Numbered from the stretch's first letter, positions 19,496 through 28,278 are shown. The stretch is 64,000 bases of DNA from a bacterium (GCA_024742475.1 JANSYI010000013.1:124001-188000); one strand, 5' to 3'. Numbers and translations: made by a program. Notes: generated from the letters alone by a model not told the origin.

Positions 19496-19935
19496 TAGTC
19501 AGGTCTCGAGCAGTTCCCGGCGCAGCAGGTTCCGTCGTCGCATTCACTGGTAAACTCGAAGGTGCCCTCCATGTCCCGGCCGCACGCCACGATGAACTTT
19601 TCGTCGCAGGCATGGTAGAGATCCGAGTCGTCGAGGCAGTTGACGGTCGCTTGGCACGCCGGGCCGCAGGAGTTGGTCGAGCCTCCGGAGACCTTGCACG
19701 CGTCCTGGAAATCCTTGTCGCAGCTCGGGTACAGGCTGCCTGGGCTCCCACAGGCGGAGATAAGCACGTCGCCGCGCATACACGCGAGCTTCGGCTTGAG
19801 GTTGACCCGCCCCACTCGCTGTGAGAGCGACTGCATTGCCGTAGACATTCTCGGAGAAAGACGATCCGCTGCGGTCGTGGTGATCCCAGCGAGGGTGAGC
19901 GTGGCGAGGATGACAGTGGTCAGTGCGGATTGCAT
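19495..19935 (-). CDS. Small secreted Cys-rich protein
   Basis: A 146-residue protein with a signal sequence (MQSALTTVILATLTLAGITTTAA) and about fourteen Cys in the mature part, many as C-x-x-x-C pairs (CGSPGSLYPSCDKDFQDAC, CGPACQATVNC, CDDGTCCAGNC). The even, dense Cys content points to a disulfide-stabilised extracellular domain. Its TAA stop shares one base with the ATG of the following large beta-sandwich gene (TAATG), strongly suggesting translational coupling and a shared job at the surface. Family not recognised. Confidence 0.75.
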   Translation of the reverse strand: MQSALTTVILATLTLAGITTTAADRLSPRMSTAMQSLSQRVGRVNLKPKLACMRGDVLISACGSPGSLYPSCDKDFQDACKVSGGSTNSCGPACQATVNCLDDSDLYHACDEKFIVACGRDMEGTFEFTSECDDGTCCAGNCSRPD

Positions 19936-20255
19936 GCCGCGAATCTCGCCGCTCGATCACGGCCCTCGAGGACAGGGTGTTGACAAGCGCCGGCCGAACA
20001 GGTCCGGGCCATCCGGCCGCTCCATCCGCCGGTTGGACGAACCCGAAGCCCCTGAGACTGAGATGGGGGACTCGACGAGAAGTCCCCGGCAACATCACCG
20101 GAACGGGGCGATCGCCGGATGCGCATGGGCCCATAGGTGGGCCGGTGGGCCACAGCAGACGGCCACGGCACCGACGAGCGCCTCGTTCTTCATAGCTTCG
20201 GCGTTGGCACGCTGCTCGCACCCCGACCAGAGCCTATGCTGACTGGAGCGCATCC
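19936..20255. other. 320-base intergenic region
   Basis: This gap lies between the divergent Cys-rich gene (minus) and the coiled-coil gene (plus), so it should hold promoters for both. I see no convincing gene, terminator or repeat. Short open frames here lack starts with a ribosome site and have no protein-like composition. Confidence 0.4.
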
Positions 20256-20591
20256 ATGAGCCCATCCGATATCACCGTCGAGCTTCTGAAGCAGATCCGC
20301 GACGGGGTCTACGAGACGCACGAGCGCATCGACCAGACCAACGCGCGGCTCGATCAGACCAACAAACGTCTCGACCAGACGCGCGTCGAGCTGCTCGAGA
20401 AGCTGGAGGAGACGCGCTCGCATCTCTCCGAGCGCATCGACCAGACCAACGGCCGCATCGGTCGGCTCGAGACCTCGGTCTCGACACTCATCGGTGCGGT
20501 CTCTTCTCTCGCCGATCGTGACAATCGCTTCGAGACAGACCTGGCTGGCCTGAGACAGCGGGTCGACGTGCTCGAAGCGCACACCGACTAG
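20256..20591 (+). CDS. Small coiled-coil protein with DQTN heptads
   Basis: A 111-residue soluble protein, almost entirely helical. Residues about 22-80 show repeating seven-residue units with D-Q-T-N/R (ERIDQTN, ARLDQTN, KRLDQTR, then ERIDQTN again). Hydrophobic residues sit at a/d positions, which predicts a dimeric or trimeric coiled coil. The C-terminus has a second helix (DLAGLRQRVDVLEAHTD). It resembles small myxobacterial coiled-coil proteins of unknown role. There is no signal peptide. It converges on the next gene with 10 bases between stops. Confidence 0.7.
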   Translation: MSPSDITVELLKQIRDGVYETHERIDQTNARLDQTNKRLDQTRVELLEKLEETRSHLSERIDQTNGRIGRLETSVSTLIGAVSSLADRDNRFETDLAGLRQRVDVLEAHTD

Positions 20592-20601
20592 GGCGTTCCC
20601 A

Positions 20602-21537
20602 CTACGGCAGGCGACACACCCCGACGTGCTCGTACCCCTCGGGGACATCGTCCGCGTAGAACGGCGCGCAGACTTGGCCTTCGTCGGGGCACGGATCGAA
20701 GTCGTCGAAGAGGTCGCACAACATCGTGCAGCAACCCCCGCCTTCGCCTCCGTCGCAGCCCTCGACGCCCAGGTCCTCTGCGTCCAGGCAGATGGTCTGG
20801 CCCGTGCAAGCGACCGTTGGCGAGTCTTCGGGCCAGCATTCGTCGCCGTAGGCTGGACTCGTTCCCGCGTTCTGAGGGAAACACGACCAGGATGTGCCCG
20901 TCCCGTCGGGCTCGCACTCTTGTGACGTCTCGGGTGTATCCGGACACGCGTCGCCCAGCGGATCGCACTGGGCTCCGGGGGCCGTGCCGCCGAGCCCCTC
21001 ACAGACGCAGTCGCAGCCGGGTGGGTTCTCCCCGAAGCCGTCGTAGGAGCACTGCGTGAAGCCGACCGGCTCCTGCCCGCATTCGAACGTCATGGCGAGC
21101 CACTCGAACGTGCCGTCCCCGAGTTCTCGGCGATACACGTTCTCGTCGTCGACGCACGGTGAGGGAGCACAACCGTCGCCGACGTACTGCGTCATGATGC
21201 AGCGAGCTGTCGGCTCCGCGTCGATGGAGCACACCTCGTCCGACGTGTTGATCTCCGCGACCCACACGCACTCATCTTGCCTCTCGTCGCCCAGGTCCAC
21301 CGCCGCGCACGCATCGGCGCTCAACGCCTCCCCACAGGCGCCGAGGGGGGAGGTCGTCTCGCCGCTCGAGGAGACGCCGGGGTCCGTCCCGGACGATCCC
21401 CCGGTGCCGCTCGGATCGATTGGCATCCCGCCAGTCGACCCCTCCTCGCCGACCGTCGATCCGATTTCGTTCGACTTCGAGTCGCAGGCGGTCGTGAAGA
21501 GGATGACGGACGCAAGCCAACGCATTGATGTGTTCAT
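20602..21537 (-). CDS. Cys-rich lipoprotein, last gene of the sigma-factor operon
   Basis: A 311-residue lipoprotein: MNTSMRWLASVILFTTAC has the lipidated Cys at 18. A Gly/Ser/Thr linker (about 20-60) leads to a Cys-rich mature domain with many short disulfide candidates (CGEALSADAC, CDCVCEG, GGCCTMLC), ending YEHVGVCRLP. The longer open frame upstream runs through the sigma factor tail, so ATG 21537 is chosen because it opens the signal peptide. It starts 32 bases after the ECF sigma gene on the same strand and is probably its co-transcribed partner. It could be a surface sensor or effector of that sigma factor; no family recognised. Confidence 0.78.
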   Translation of the reverse strand: MNTSMRWLASVILFTTACDSKSNEIGSTVGEEGSTGGMPIDPSGTGGSSGTDPGVSSSGETTSPLGACGEALSADACAAVDLGDERQDECVWVAEINTSDEVCSIDAEPTARCIMTQYVGDGCAPSPCVDDENVYRRELGDGTFEWLAMTFECGQEPVGFTQCSYDGFGENPPGCDCVCEGLGGTAPGAQCDPLGDACPDTPETSQECEPDGTGTSWSCFPQNAGTSPAYGDECWPEDSPTVACTGQTICLDAEDLGVEGCDGGEGGGCCTMLCDLFDDFDPCPDEGQVCAPFYADDVPEGYEHVGVCRLP

Positions 21538-21569
21538 GCCACCTTGGTCTCCAGCTCGCCCCGGGCCTG

Positions 21570-22784
21570 TCATGGCGTCTCCACTTCTTCTTGCAGCCCA
21601 CACGCGGCGCGGACGCGGCCCGCGAGCGATGAGCCGGGGTGCGCCTTCACGAAGGTCTTTCCCGCTCCGCGCCCCTGCGCTCGCTTGCCCAGCGCACACA
21701 GGGCGACCGCACGGTAGCCCCATCGCTCGAGCGTCAGCTCGCCCTCGGGGAAGCGCCTCGCGTGCTCGTCGAGCTGACGCATTGCGTCGGAGGCACGCCC
21801 GTCGTCCAACGCCGCCTTCACGCCCCCGATGAGCACGACCTCGTCGCGCAGCCGATCGGCGCTATCGACCGTCGGAGCACGAGCGGCGTCACGGCGCTTC
21901 GACCGGACGCGGACCGACGGCGTTGCGGCCTCCACGGCGGCGGCGAGCTGGACGGGCGCAGCGACCGACCCGGCAGGAGATGCGGACGGCGGCACAGCGG
22001 GCTCGTCGGGTTGCACCTGCTCGGGGATCGCACCCATCGTCGGTGGCGTCGACCGCCCAAGGGCCCTGGCGCCCACGAATGCCGTTGTACCGAACACAGC
22101 CACCGCAGCCGCGACCTTCCACGCGACCCCGGTGAGCAGCGGGGCGGTCCCCAGTCGGGCTGCAAGGAGCGCTGCCACTCGACGTCGAGCCCCCGCCGTG
22201 GGCCGAGTCTGACGGCGTGCCGCCTCGTACACGCGAGAGTCGTCGTCGATCCCCAACGCAGACAGCCGGGCCCGTAAGACTCGGCGTCCCGCCTTGATGC
22301 GTGAGTACGCGGTATCGACGGGCAGCCCCAGTGTCTCGGCGACCTGCGGTCCGCTCATGCCCTCGAGCACGTGCATGACAATCGCCGCCCGCTTGTCCTC
22401 GTCGAGAGCATCCATCGCTTCGAGGACGAGCTCCGCGGCCCGACGTTTCTCGAACAACTCCTCCAGACTGATGAGCCGCCTTGGCTCGGCTGCGAGCGCC
22501 TTCACCTTGCGCTCGGCTCGTTGTGCGCCGCGACGATGGCGAAACGCAACCCGACGAGCGATCGCGAATAGCCAAGTCCGGATCTCGCTTCGACCTTCGA
22601 AGTCGGCAAGACGGCGGAAGACGATCAGAAAGACGTCCTGACAGGCATCGTCGACACACGACCCGGGCACGCCGAGCCTGAGCAAAGAGGACCACACGAA
22701 CCCGTGGTGCTGCCGATAGAGCGCTTCGAGCCGTGGCTCGAGTGTGGGTTCATCCGCGCGGATATCCCCGGCACTGACGGTCAT
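21570..22784 (-). CDS. ECF sigma factor fused to a membrane segment and C-terminal helical domain
   Basis: About 404 residues. Sigma region 2 lies at about 15-85 (LEALYRQHHGFVWSSLLRLG, DDACQDVFLIVFRRL, IRTWLFAIARRVAF). Region 4 lies at about 125-180 (ALDEDKRAAIVMHVLEGMSGPQVAETLGLPVDTAYSRIKAGRR). Beyond residue 200 it departs from ordinary ECF factors. One hydrophobic stretch (AWKVAAAVAVFGTTAFVGARALG) is followed by a Pro/Ala-rich linker. The C-terminal TPR-like part (ALDDGRASDAMRQLDEHA, then FPEGELTLERWGYRAVALCALGKRAQ) ends with VRAACGL. The fusion suggests a membrane-held sigma factor controlled by its own tail. ATG 22784 is favoured; longer starts up to 22826 are possible. Confidence 0.85.
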   Translation of the reverse strand: MTVSAGDIRADEPTLEPRLEALYRQHHGFVWSSLLRLGVPGSCVDDACQDVFLIVFRRLADFEGRSEIRTWLFAIARRVAFRHRRGAQRAERKVKALAAEPRRLISLEELFEKRRAAELVLEAMDALDEDKRAAIVMHVLEGMSGPQVAETLGLPVDTAYSRIKAGRRVLRARLSALGIDDDSRVYEAARRQTRPTAGARRRVAALLAARLGTAPLLTGVAWKVAAAVAVFGTTAFVGARALGRSTPPTMGAIPEQVQPDEPAVPPSASPAGSVAAPVQLAAAVEAATPSVRVRSKRRDAARAPTVDSADRLRDEVVLIGGVKAALDDGRASDAMRQLDEHARRFPEGELTLERWGYRAVALCALGKRAQGRGAGKTFVKAHPGSSLAGRVRAACGLQEEVETP

Positions 22785-22832
22785 CGTCACGACGGCTTGG
22801 TCTCCAGCTGCACCTCGACCTGTCACCCCAAA

Positions 22833-23819
22833 CTAGGGAAATCGTACCTCGACGCCCAGGGCTGCCCTCAACGCCCCAGCTCCGGTCCTGAATAGGGTTT
22901 GCCGATCCCGCACGTGGTACTCGGGACGACGCACGCTGACGACACCGCCAAGGGCTGCGCGCAGGCCGACCTGTGGGATCGGCGCGAAGACGACAGCCCC
23001 GTCGGCGACCGCGGCTGCGAAGAATGCACCCGCCGAGCCCGGCTGCTCCACGTCTTCGGTCCGCCCCCGCAGACTCCCCGCCTCGAAGCCACCGCACACG
23101 GGGAAGGACAGCCTGCGAACCTCGGGCTCCCAGCATCCGACCGCGCCGAGCGTCCACAGGTCGAACGAGCCGCCGACGACCAGGTCGACGTAGTCGCGCG
23201 GTTGCGGGGCGAAGTAGTGACCGCGGGCCTCGACCCTCCAGTTTTGCCCCCGGAGCCCGACGGCACCGGCTACGCCGCCACCTGCCACCCGCGGCAGCAG
23301 CCGGAGCGCCTGGGCTTGGCCATCGACCCGCACGAGCAGCGCCCACGGGAACGTGCCCTCGGGCTCCGTCGACGATCGCGGACTCGACGGCGGGCTGGCC
23401 TCGAGCTTCGGCGCTGCCGGCAGTTCGCGTGGCGGGTCGAGTTCAGGTTCAGCACTCGCGCGCTCGGGCACCACGTCGCTGACCTCGTGCGGCGTCGGTA
23501 CGAACGCCGGCTCGGAGGCGACAGCACTCAGAAGTCCGGCCGTCTCCGCAAGAGCGTCACACGTCTGCGCTTCGATGCGCCGCTCTTCCGTCCCCGCGGG
23601 TCCGACGAGCCGAAGCTCGAGAACGTAGAGCGCACCCTCCCGCGACACCGTCCCTCGAGCCTCGACCGGTGCATGTCCTTCCTTGGCGTGGCGTTCGAAC
23701 GAAGCCTCGACCGCGGATTCGTCTGGGCACTCCACGGGAGCGTCCCAAACCACCGTCAGGGCCTCCGCGGGGCCAAGCGCAGCGGCGCCAATCAACAAGG
23801 CCTGCACGGCAAAGGCCAC
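22833..23819 (-). CDS. Predicted outer-membrane beta-barrel protein
   Basis: A 328-residue protein with a signal peptide (MAFAVQALLIGAAALGPAEA). An N-terminal domain starts LTVVWDAPVECPDESAVEAS and ends near QTCDALAETAGLLSAVAS; this Cys-containing pattern recurs in myxobacterial exported proteins. A Pro/Ser linker (about 110-150) leads to a C-terminal part of alternating short hydrophobic strands with Gly turns (GQNWRVEARGHYFAPQP, VVGGSFDLWTLGAVGCWEP), ending with ALGVEVRFP, a terminal Phe-Pro as in some barrels. It lies 48 bases upstream of the sigma factor and 43 bases downstream of the ArsR gene, all on one strand. Function unknown; the barrel call is from pattern only. Confidence 0.68.
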   Translation of the reverse strand: MAFAVQALLIGAAALGPAEALTVVWDAPVECPDESAVEASFERHAKEGHAPVEARGTVSREGALYVLELRLVGPAGTEERRIEAQTCDALAETAGLLSAVASEPAFVPTPHEVSDVVPERASAEPELDPPRELPAAPKLEASPPSSPRSSTEPEGTFPWALLVRVDGQAQALRLLPRVAGGGVAGAVGLRGQNWRVEARGHYFAPQPRDYVDLVVGGSFDLWTLGAVGCWEPEVRRLSFPVCGGFEAGSLRGRTEDVEQPGSAGAFFAAAVADGAVVFAPIPQVGLRAALGGVVSVRRPEYHVRDRQTLFRTGAGALRAALGVEVRFP

Positions 23820-23862
23820 GGTCCGAGCTTAGGCGCTTCTACGCCGCATGTGCCAGGGCCCG

Positions 23863-24231
23863 CTACGTCCGACGTCGCCGACGCGGTGGCTCGGCCATCT
23901 GCTGGAGCAGCTGATCGAGGCCGGCGTACTGCGTCTCGACGGCGGCACGCAGCTGCGCGAGGTAGCCGTCGAGATCGTCGAGCGCCCCGGCGGCGAGGCG
24001 ACACGGACGGCGCTGACCGTCGACGCGACGGACGATGAGGCCGGCCTGCTCGAGGACCTTGAGATGTCGCGAGACCGCGGGCTGGGACATCGGAAGCGGG
24101 GCGGCGAGCTCGCCGGCAGTGGCCTCCCCCTTGACCAACCGAAGCAGAATCTTCCGGCGGTTGGGATCGGAGAGAGCGGCGAAACGAGCATCTAGATGGG
24201 CTGCAGCGGCCACGTTACGAAGATAACGCAT
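23863..24231 (-). CDS. ArsR-family transcriptional regulator
   Basis: A 122-residue winged helix-turn-helix protein: LDARFAALSDPNRRKILLRLV, then GEATAGELAAPLPMSQPAVSRHLKVLEQAGLIVRR, the standard ArsR recognition helix pattern. No CXC metal-binding motif is seen in the recognition helix (CVC of ArsR/SmtB is absent), so a metal inducer is not indicated. The group with a GLIVRRVDGQRRPCRL wing often lacks metals. The ATG at 24231 lies inside a 16-base palindrome, with another inverted repeat just upstream, so autoregulation is likely. A GTG at 24213 is an alternative start that leaves both palindromes untranslated. The following minus-strand genes (barrel protein, sigma factor, lipoprotein) may belong to the same operon. 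Confidence 0.9.
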   Translation of the reverse strand: MRYLRNVAAAAHLDARFAALSDPNRRKILLRLVKGEATAGELAAPLPMSQPAVSRHLKVLEQAGLIVRRVDGQRRPCRLAAGALDDLDGYLAQLRAAVETQYAGLDQLLQQMAEPPRRRRRT

Positions 24232-24256
24232 GCGTTATATAACGTTCAAGTTATAT
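24223..24256. promoter_or_regulatory. Two adjacent AT-rich palindromes, probable ArsR operator
   Basis: Bases 24223-24238 form the perfect palindrome ATAACGCATGCGTTAT. Bases 24237-24256 form ATATAAC-N6-GTTATAT. Both are strikingly AT-rich for this genome and lie between the ArsR gene and the divergent M16 peptidase gene, overlapping the ArsR start codon. ArsR-type dimers bind such inverted repeats, so autorepression is the simplest reading. Control of the peptidase from the same site is possible. Confidence 0.7.
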
Positions 24257-24360
24257 TTAGTCTGCGCAACACGACGAGGCATCTCGGCGGTTCAACTCAT
24301 GGTCTCGGAGGCATCCGTGTGAAACCCTCCGGCCGCCCCCCGGACCCCACAGGTCGACCC

Positions 24361-27237
24361 ATGAAGCTCACCCGCGCTGCACTCTCCACGCTCCTCGTCC
24401 TCTCCGCCTGCAAGGCCAGCTTCTCGGCCTCGACGGCGAAGCCAAGCTCCGATGAAGCCAAGCCCGCCGTCGCAGCCGACGACACCCCCGCCGCCGATGA
24501 GTCGCCCGCGCTGTCGGCCGACCCCAACGTGCGCGTGGGCAAGCTCGACAACGGGCTGACCTACTACATCCGCAAGCACAACAAACCCGAGCAACGAGCG
24601 GCGCTGTGGCTCGCCGTCGACGCCGGCTCGGTGCTCGAAGACAAGGACCAGCAGGGCCTCGCTCACTTCGTCGAGCACATGGCGTTCAACGGCACCAAGC
24701 GCTTCGAGAAGAACACCCTCATCGACTACATCGAGAAGTCGGGCATGGACTTCGGCGCCGACCTCAACGCCTACACCTCGTTCGACGAGACGGTCTACCA
24801 GCTCACCGTGCCCACCGACGACCCCGCGATCGTCAGCACCGGCTTCGACATCCTCGAGGACTGGGCCTCGGCGATCACCTTCGACCCCGAAGAGGTCGAC
24901 AAGGAGCGCGGCGTAGTCATCGAGGAGTGGAGGCTCGGGCGCGGCGCGTCGCAGCGTGTCCGCGACCAGCAGTTCCCCATCTTCCTCGAGGGGTCGAAGT
25001 ACGCCCGCCGCCTTCCCATCGGCAAGAAGAAGATCCTCGAGAATGCCCCGGTCGAGACGCTCAAGCGTTTCTACAACGACTGGTACCGGCCCGACCTGAT
25101 GGCGGTCGTGGTCGTCGGCGACCTCGACCCCGACCAGGTGGAAAAGGAGATCGAGTCGCGCTTCGGCAAGCTGAAGAACCCCGACTCACCCCGACCGCGC
25201 AAGAACGTGGAGGTCCCCGTCCTCGACAAGACGCGCGCCGCCGTGGTCACCGACCCCGAGGCGTCGCGCACCCAGGTCTCGGTCGCCATCAAGCGACCCA
25301 CGACGCCGATGCTCACCGAGGCCGACTTCCGCGACGAGCTGGTCGAAGACATGTTCCACGGCATGCTTCGCGCGCGTCTCGACGAGATCCGCCAGGACCC
25401 AAAGTCGCCCTACATGTTTGCGTTCTCGTTCTCCAACACCATGGGGCGCGTCACCGACATCTTCCAGCTCTTCGCGATGGTCAAGAGTGGGCAGTCCGAA
25501 GACGCCTTGCGCACGCTGCTCACCGAAGTCGAGCGCGTCGGCAAGCATGGCTTCCTCGCCACCGAGTTCGAGCGGCAGAAAGCCGACGTCCTGCGCGAGT
25601 ACCAGAAGAGCGCCGCCGAAGACGACAAGCAGCCAGCGCGCAGGCACGCGTTCCGCATCGTCCAGTCGTTCCTGCAGAAGCAGGCGCTGCCCAGCGCCCA
25701 GCAGAAGCTCGACATGGCCAAGAGCATGCTGCCCGGCATCACGCTCGAGGAGGTGAACGCGATGGCCACCACGTGGATGTCGAGCAAGGACCGCGTCGTC
25801 ATGGCCAGCGGCCCTGCCCGTGACGCGATGCCCAAGGAGGCCGCCCTGCTCGCCGTGGTCGACGACGTCGCGAAGGCCGAGATCGCCCCCTACACCGAAG
25901 AGGCCGCCAGCGAGTCGCTGATGGCCACCATCCCCAAGCCCGGGGAGATCACCGCCAAGAAGCAGATCGACGCCATCGGTACCGTCGAGTGGACCCTGAG
26001 CAACGGCGTGAAGGTCGTGGTCAAGCCGACCGACTTCAAGAACGACGAGGTGCGCATGCAGGCGTTCAGCCCCGGGGGCACGTCGCGGCTGTCCGACAAG
26101 GAGTACGTCTCGGGCCGCTTCGCCACCTCGGTCGCCAGCGCAGGCGGCGTGGGCGAGCACGACGCGGTCGCCCTTCGCAAGATGATGCAGGGCAAGGACG
26201 TCTCGGTCCGTGCGACGCTGGGCGAGCTCGAGGAGGGTATGCGGGGCAGCGCGTCGCCCCAAGACCTCGAGACGATGATGCAGCTCATCCACCTGTCGTT
26301 CACCGCCCCACGGGCCGACGAGAAGGCGGTCGCAGCCTTCAAGGAAAGCCAGCGCGAGTTCGTGCGCAACCGCGACCTCAACCCGCAGTCGGTCTTCTTC
26401 GAGCGTCTTCAGGCAGAGGCCAGCAACAACCACAAACGACGGATGCCCCTGACGGTCGAAGACATCGAGAAGGTGTCGCTCGACGACGCAATGAAGACCT
26501 ATCGCGAGAGGTTCGCCGACGCGTCGGACTTCACGTTCGTCTTCGTGGGCAACATCGACAAGCAGCAGCTTCGCAAGCTCTCCAAGACCTACCTCGCCAC
26601 GCTCCCTACCAAGAAGCGCAAGGACAACTGGAAGGACATCGGCGTCAAGAAGCCCAAGGGCGTCAAGAAGTTCACCGTCCAGAAGGGGCAAGACCCCAAG
26701 GCGTTCGTCATGATGACGTTCCACGGCAAAGCCAAGTGGAGCCCCGAGACCCAGGACGACATCAAGATGCTCGCCGACGTCATGGGCATTCGCCTGCGTG
26801 AGGTCCTGCGCGAGGAGATGGGTGGTGTGTACGGGGCGTTCAGCTTCGGCAACATCGACCGGCGCCCCAAACCCGAATACAGCTACACCATCGGCTTCGG
26901 CTGCGCGCCCGAGAACGTCGAGAAGCTCAAGAAGGCCGTGTTCGACATCGTCACCGAGATCAAGACCGAGGGCCCGAGCGAAGAGGTCATCGACAAGGTC
27001 AAGGAGACGCGCCGCCGTCAGCTCGAGACCGACCTGAAGGAGAACCGCTGGTGGCTGCGCAAGCTCGCCGAGCACTATCGCTACGGCACGGACCCCGCCG
27101 AGCTCGCTGACACCTCCAAGGCGACCGAGCGGGTGTCCAAGGACAATGTGCAGAAGGCGGCCAAACGCTTCCTCAACAAGAAGCGCTACGTCGACGGCAC
27201 GCTGCTGCCCGAGGAAGCCGGCAAGACGAAGCCATAG
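24361..27237 (+). CDS. M16 family zinc metallopeptidase lipoprotein
   Basis: A 958-residue insulinase-type (M16) peptidase. The signal MKLTRAALSTLLVLSAC puts the lipidated Cys at 17. The inverted zinc motif is H102-F-V-E-H106 (HFVEHMAFNGT), and downstream acidic residues (ERGVVIEEW, about 183-190) supply the third ligand. The second, inactive half follows after a linker (about residue 530), as usual for full-length two-domain M16 enzymes such as PqqL-like proteins (about 930 residues). It ends in a Lys-rich tail. Lipidation suggests periplasmic or surface degradation of peptides. ATG 24361 is chosen because it opens the signal; the frame is open upstream to 24196. The next gene follows closely. 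Confidence 0.93.
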   Translation: MKLTRAALSTLLVLSACKASFSASTAKPSSDEAKPAVAADDTPAADESPALSADPNVRVGKLDNGLTYYIRKHNKPEQRAALWLAVDAGSVLEDKDQQGLAHFVEHMAFNGTKRFEKNTLIDYIEKSGMDFGADLNAYTSFDETVYQLTVPTDDPAIVSTGFDILEDWASAITFDPEEVDKERGVVIEEWRLGRGASQRVRDQQFPIFLEGSKYARRLPIGKKKILENAPVETLKRFYNDWYRPDLMAVVVVGDLDPDQVEKEIESRFGKLKNPDSPRPRKNVEVPVLDKTRAAVVTDPEASRTQVSVAIKRPTTPMLTEADFRDELVEDMFHGMLRARLDEIRQDPKSPYMFAFSFSNTMGRVTDIFQLFAMVKSGQSEDALRTLLTEVERVGKHGFLATEFERQKADVLREYQKSAAEDDKQPARRHAFRIVQSFLQKQALPSAQQKLDMAKSMLPGITLEEVNAMATTWMSSKDRVVMASGPARDAMPKEAALLAVVDDVAKAEIAPYTEEAASESLMATIPKPGEITAKKQIDAIGTVEWTLSNGVKVVVKPTDFKNDEVRMQAFSPGGTSRLSDKEYVSGRFATSVASAGGVGEHDAVALRKMMQGKDVSVRATLGELEEGMRGSASPQDLETMMQLIHLSFTAPRADEKAVAAFKESQREFVRNRDLNPQSVFFERLQAEASNNHKRRMPLTVEDIEKVSLDDAMKTYRERFADASDFTFVFVGNIDKQQLRKLSKTYLATLPTKKRKDNWKDIGVKKPKGVKKFTVQKGQDPKAFVMMTFHGKAKWSPETQDDIKMLADVMGIRLREVLREEMGGVYGAFSFGNIDRRPKPEYSYTIGFGCAPENVEKLKKAVFDIVTEIKTEGPSEEVIDKVKETRRRQLETDLKENRWWLRKLAEHYRYGTDPAELADTSKATERVSKDNVQKAAKRFLNKKRYVDGTLLPEEAGKTKP

Positions 27238-27273
27238 CGCGACGACCGGCCGGCCGTGCGACACTATCAGCGC

Positions 27274-28278
27274 ATGGGCACGTGTCGAACGCGACGAAGT
27301 TTGCTGTTCGCGACCGTGCTCATCGCCTGTCGGCCGTCCGCCGCGCACGACGCCCCGGCGCCACCCGTCGAGGCCACAGAGCTTTCGGTCGACCGAGGGC
27401 CGTCCGAGCTCGACCCACTTCAGGTCGCCATCACGGTCGACGACCTGCCCGCGCACGGCCCCACCATCGACGGTCTCACGCGGCTCGCGGTGCACCAGGC
27501 GCTGCTCGCCGCGTTCGCCTCGCACGAGGTTCCGCAGGTTTATGGGTTCGTCAACGCGCAGTCACTCGAGCGCGCGCCCGAGCTTCGCGCGCCGCTCGAG
27601 GCATGGGTCGCCGCCGGCCACCCGTTGGGCAACCACACCTACAGTCACCCGAGCCTGCGAGAGATCGGGCTCGACGACTACTTCGCCGACATCGCGCAGA
27701 ACGAGCCCACGCTCGACGCTCTTGCACCGGGCGGAGTACGCACCCCGACCTTCCGCTACCCGTATCTGCTCGAAGGCATGTCCCGCGAAGACACGCTCGC
27801 AATCCGAGCGCATCTGGACGAGCGAGGCTACCGCGACGCTCCGGTCACCATCGACTTCTACGACTGGGCGTTCAACGCCGCCTTCGCGCGCTGCACCGCC
27901 GCCGGAAACTCCCGCGCCGTGCAGGCGATCGAGAAGACGTACATGGCCCACGCGATGGAGATGCTGGCGTGGTCCGACGCCGCCGCGCAGGCGCTCTACG
28001 GGCGCCGGATCCCGCACGTGCTGCTGATTCACGCCGGTGCCATCAACGCGGGCCTCATCGAGCCCCTGCTCGACGCGATGGAGGCCGAGGGCGTCGAGTG
28101 GATCTCCCTCGACGACGCCCTCGCCGACCCTGTCTACGCCGAGACCTACGTGCACGAAGGGCGCAACCAGGGCACCTTGCTCGACCAGAAGATCGACACC
28201 GAAGGCGGCGAGCACCCGCCCCGCCACACGCACCCCCGAGCGCTCCTCGAGGCGATGTGCACCGAGTCGGCCCCATAG
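27274..28278 (+). CDS. Polysaccharide deacetylase-like lipoprotein
   Basis: About 334 residues with a signal ending in TVLIAC (lipobox). The NodB fold is indicated by AITVDDLPAHG (the metal-binding Asp pair, motif 1) and GNHTYSHPSL (H-x-x-x-H, motif 2), then TFRYPYLLEG (motif 3, R-x-P-Y) and HVLLIHAGAIN near the end (H of motif 5). It should remove N- or O-acetyl groups from a glycan such as peptidoglycan or an exopolysaccharide, outside the cytoplasm. GTG 27256 is an alternative start adding six residues. It follows the M16 gene by 36 bases. A 72-base copy of its 3' end is found at 29703-29774. Confidence 0.87.
   Translation: MGTCRTRRSLLFATVLIACRPSAAHDAPAPPVEATELSVDRGPSELDPLQVAITVDDLPAHGPTIDGLTRLAVHQALLAAFASHEVPQVYGFVNAQSLERAPELRAPLEAWVAAGHPLGNHTYSHPSLREIGLDDYFADIAQNEPTLDALAPGGVRTPTFRYPYLLEGMSREDTLAIRAHLDERGYRDAPVTIDFYDWAFNAAFARCTAAGNSRAVQAIEKTYMAHAMEMLAWSDAAAQALYGRRIPHVLLIHAGAINAGLIEPLLDAMEAEGVEWISLDDALADPVYAETYVHEGRNQGTLLDQKIDTEGGEHPPRHTHPRALLEAMCTESAP

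Noticed and set aside
25186..27525. 779-codon minus-strand frame opposite the M16 peptidase
   Set aside because: It is low-complexity Leu/Val/Asp/Gly sequence produced by third-position GC bias of the plus-strand gene.
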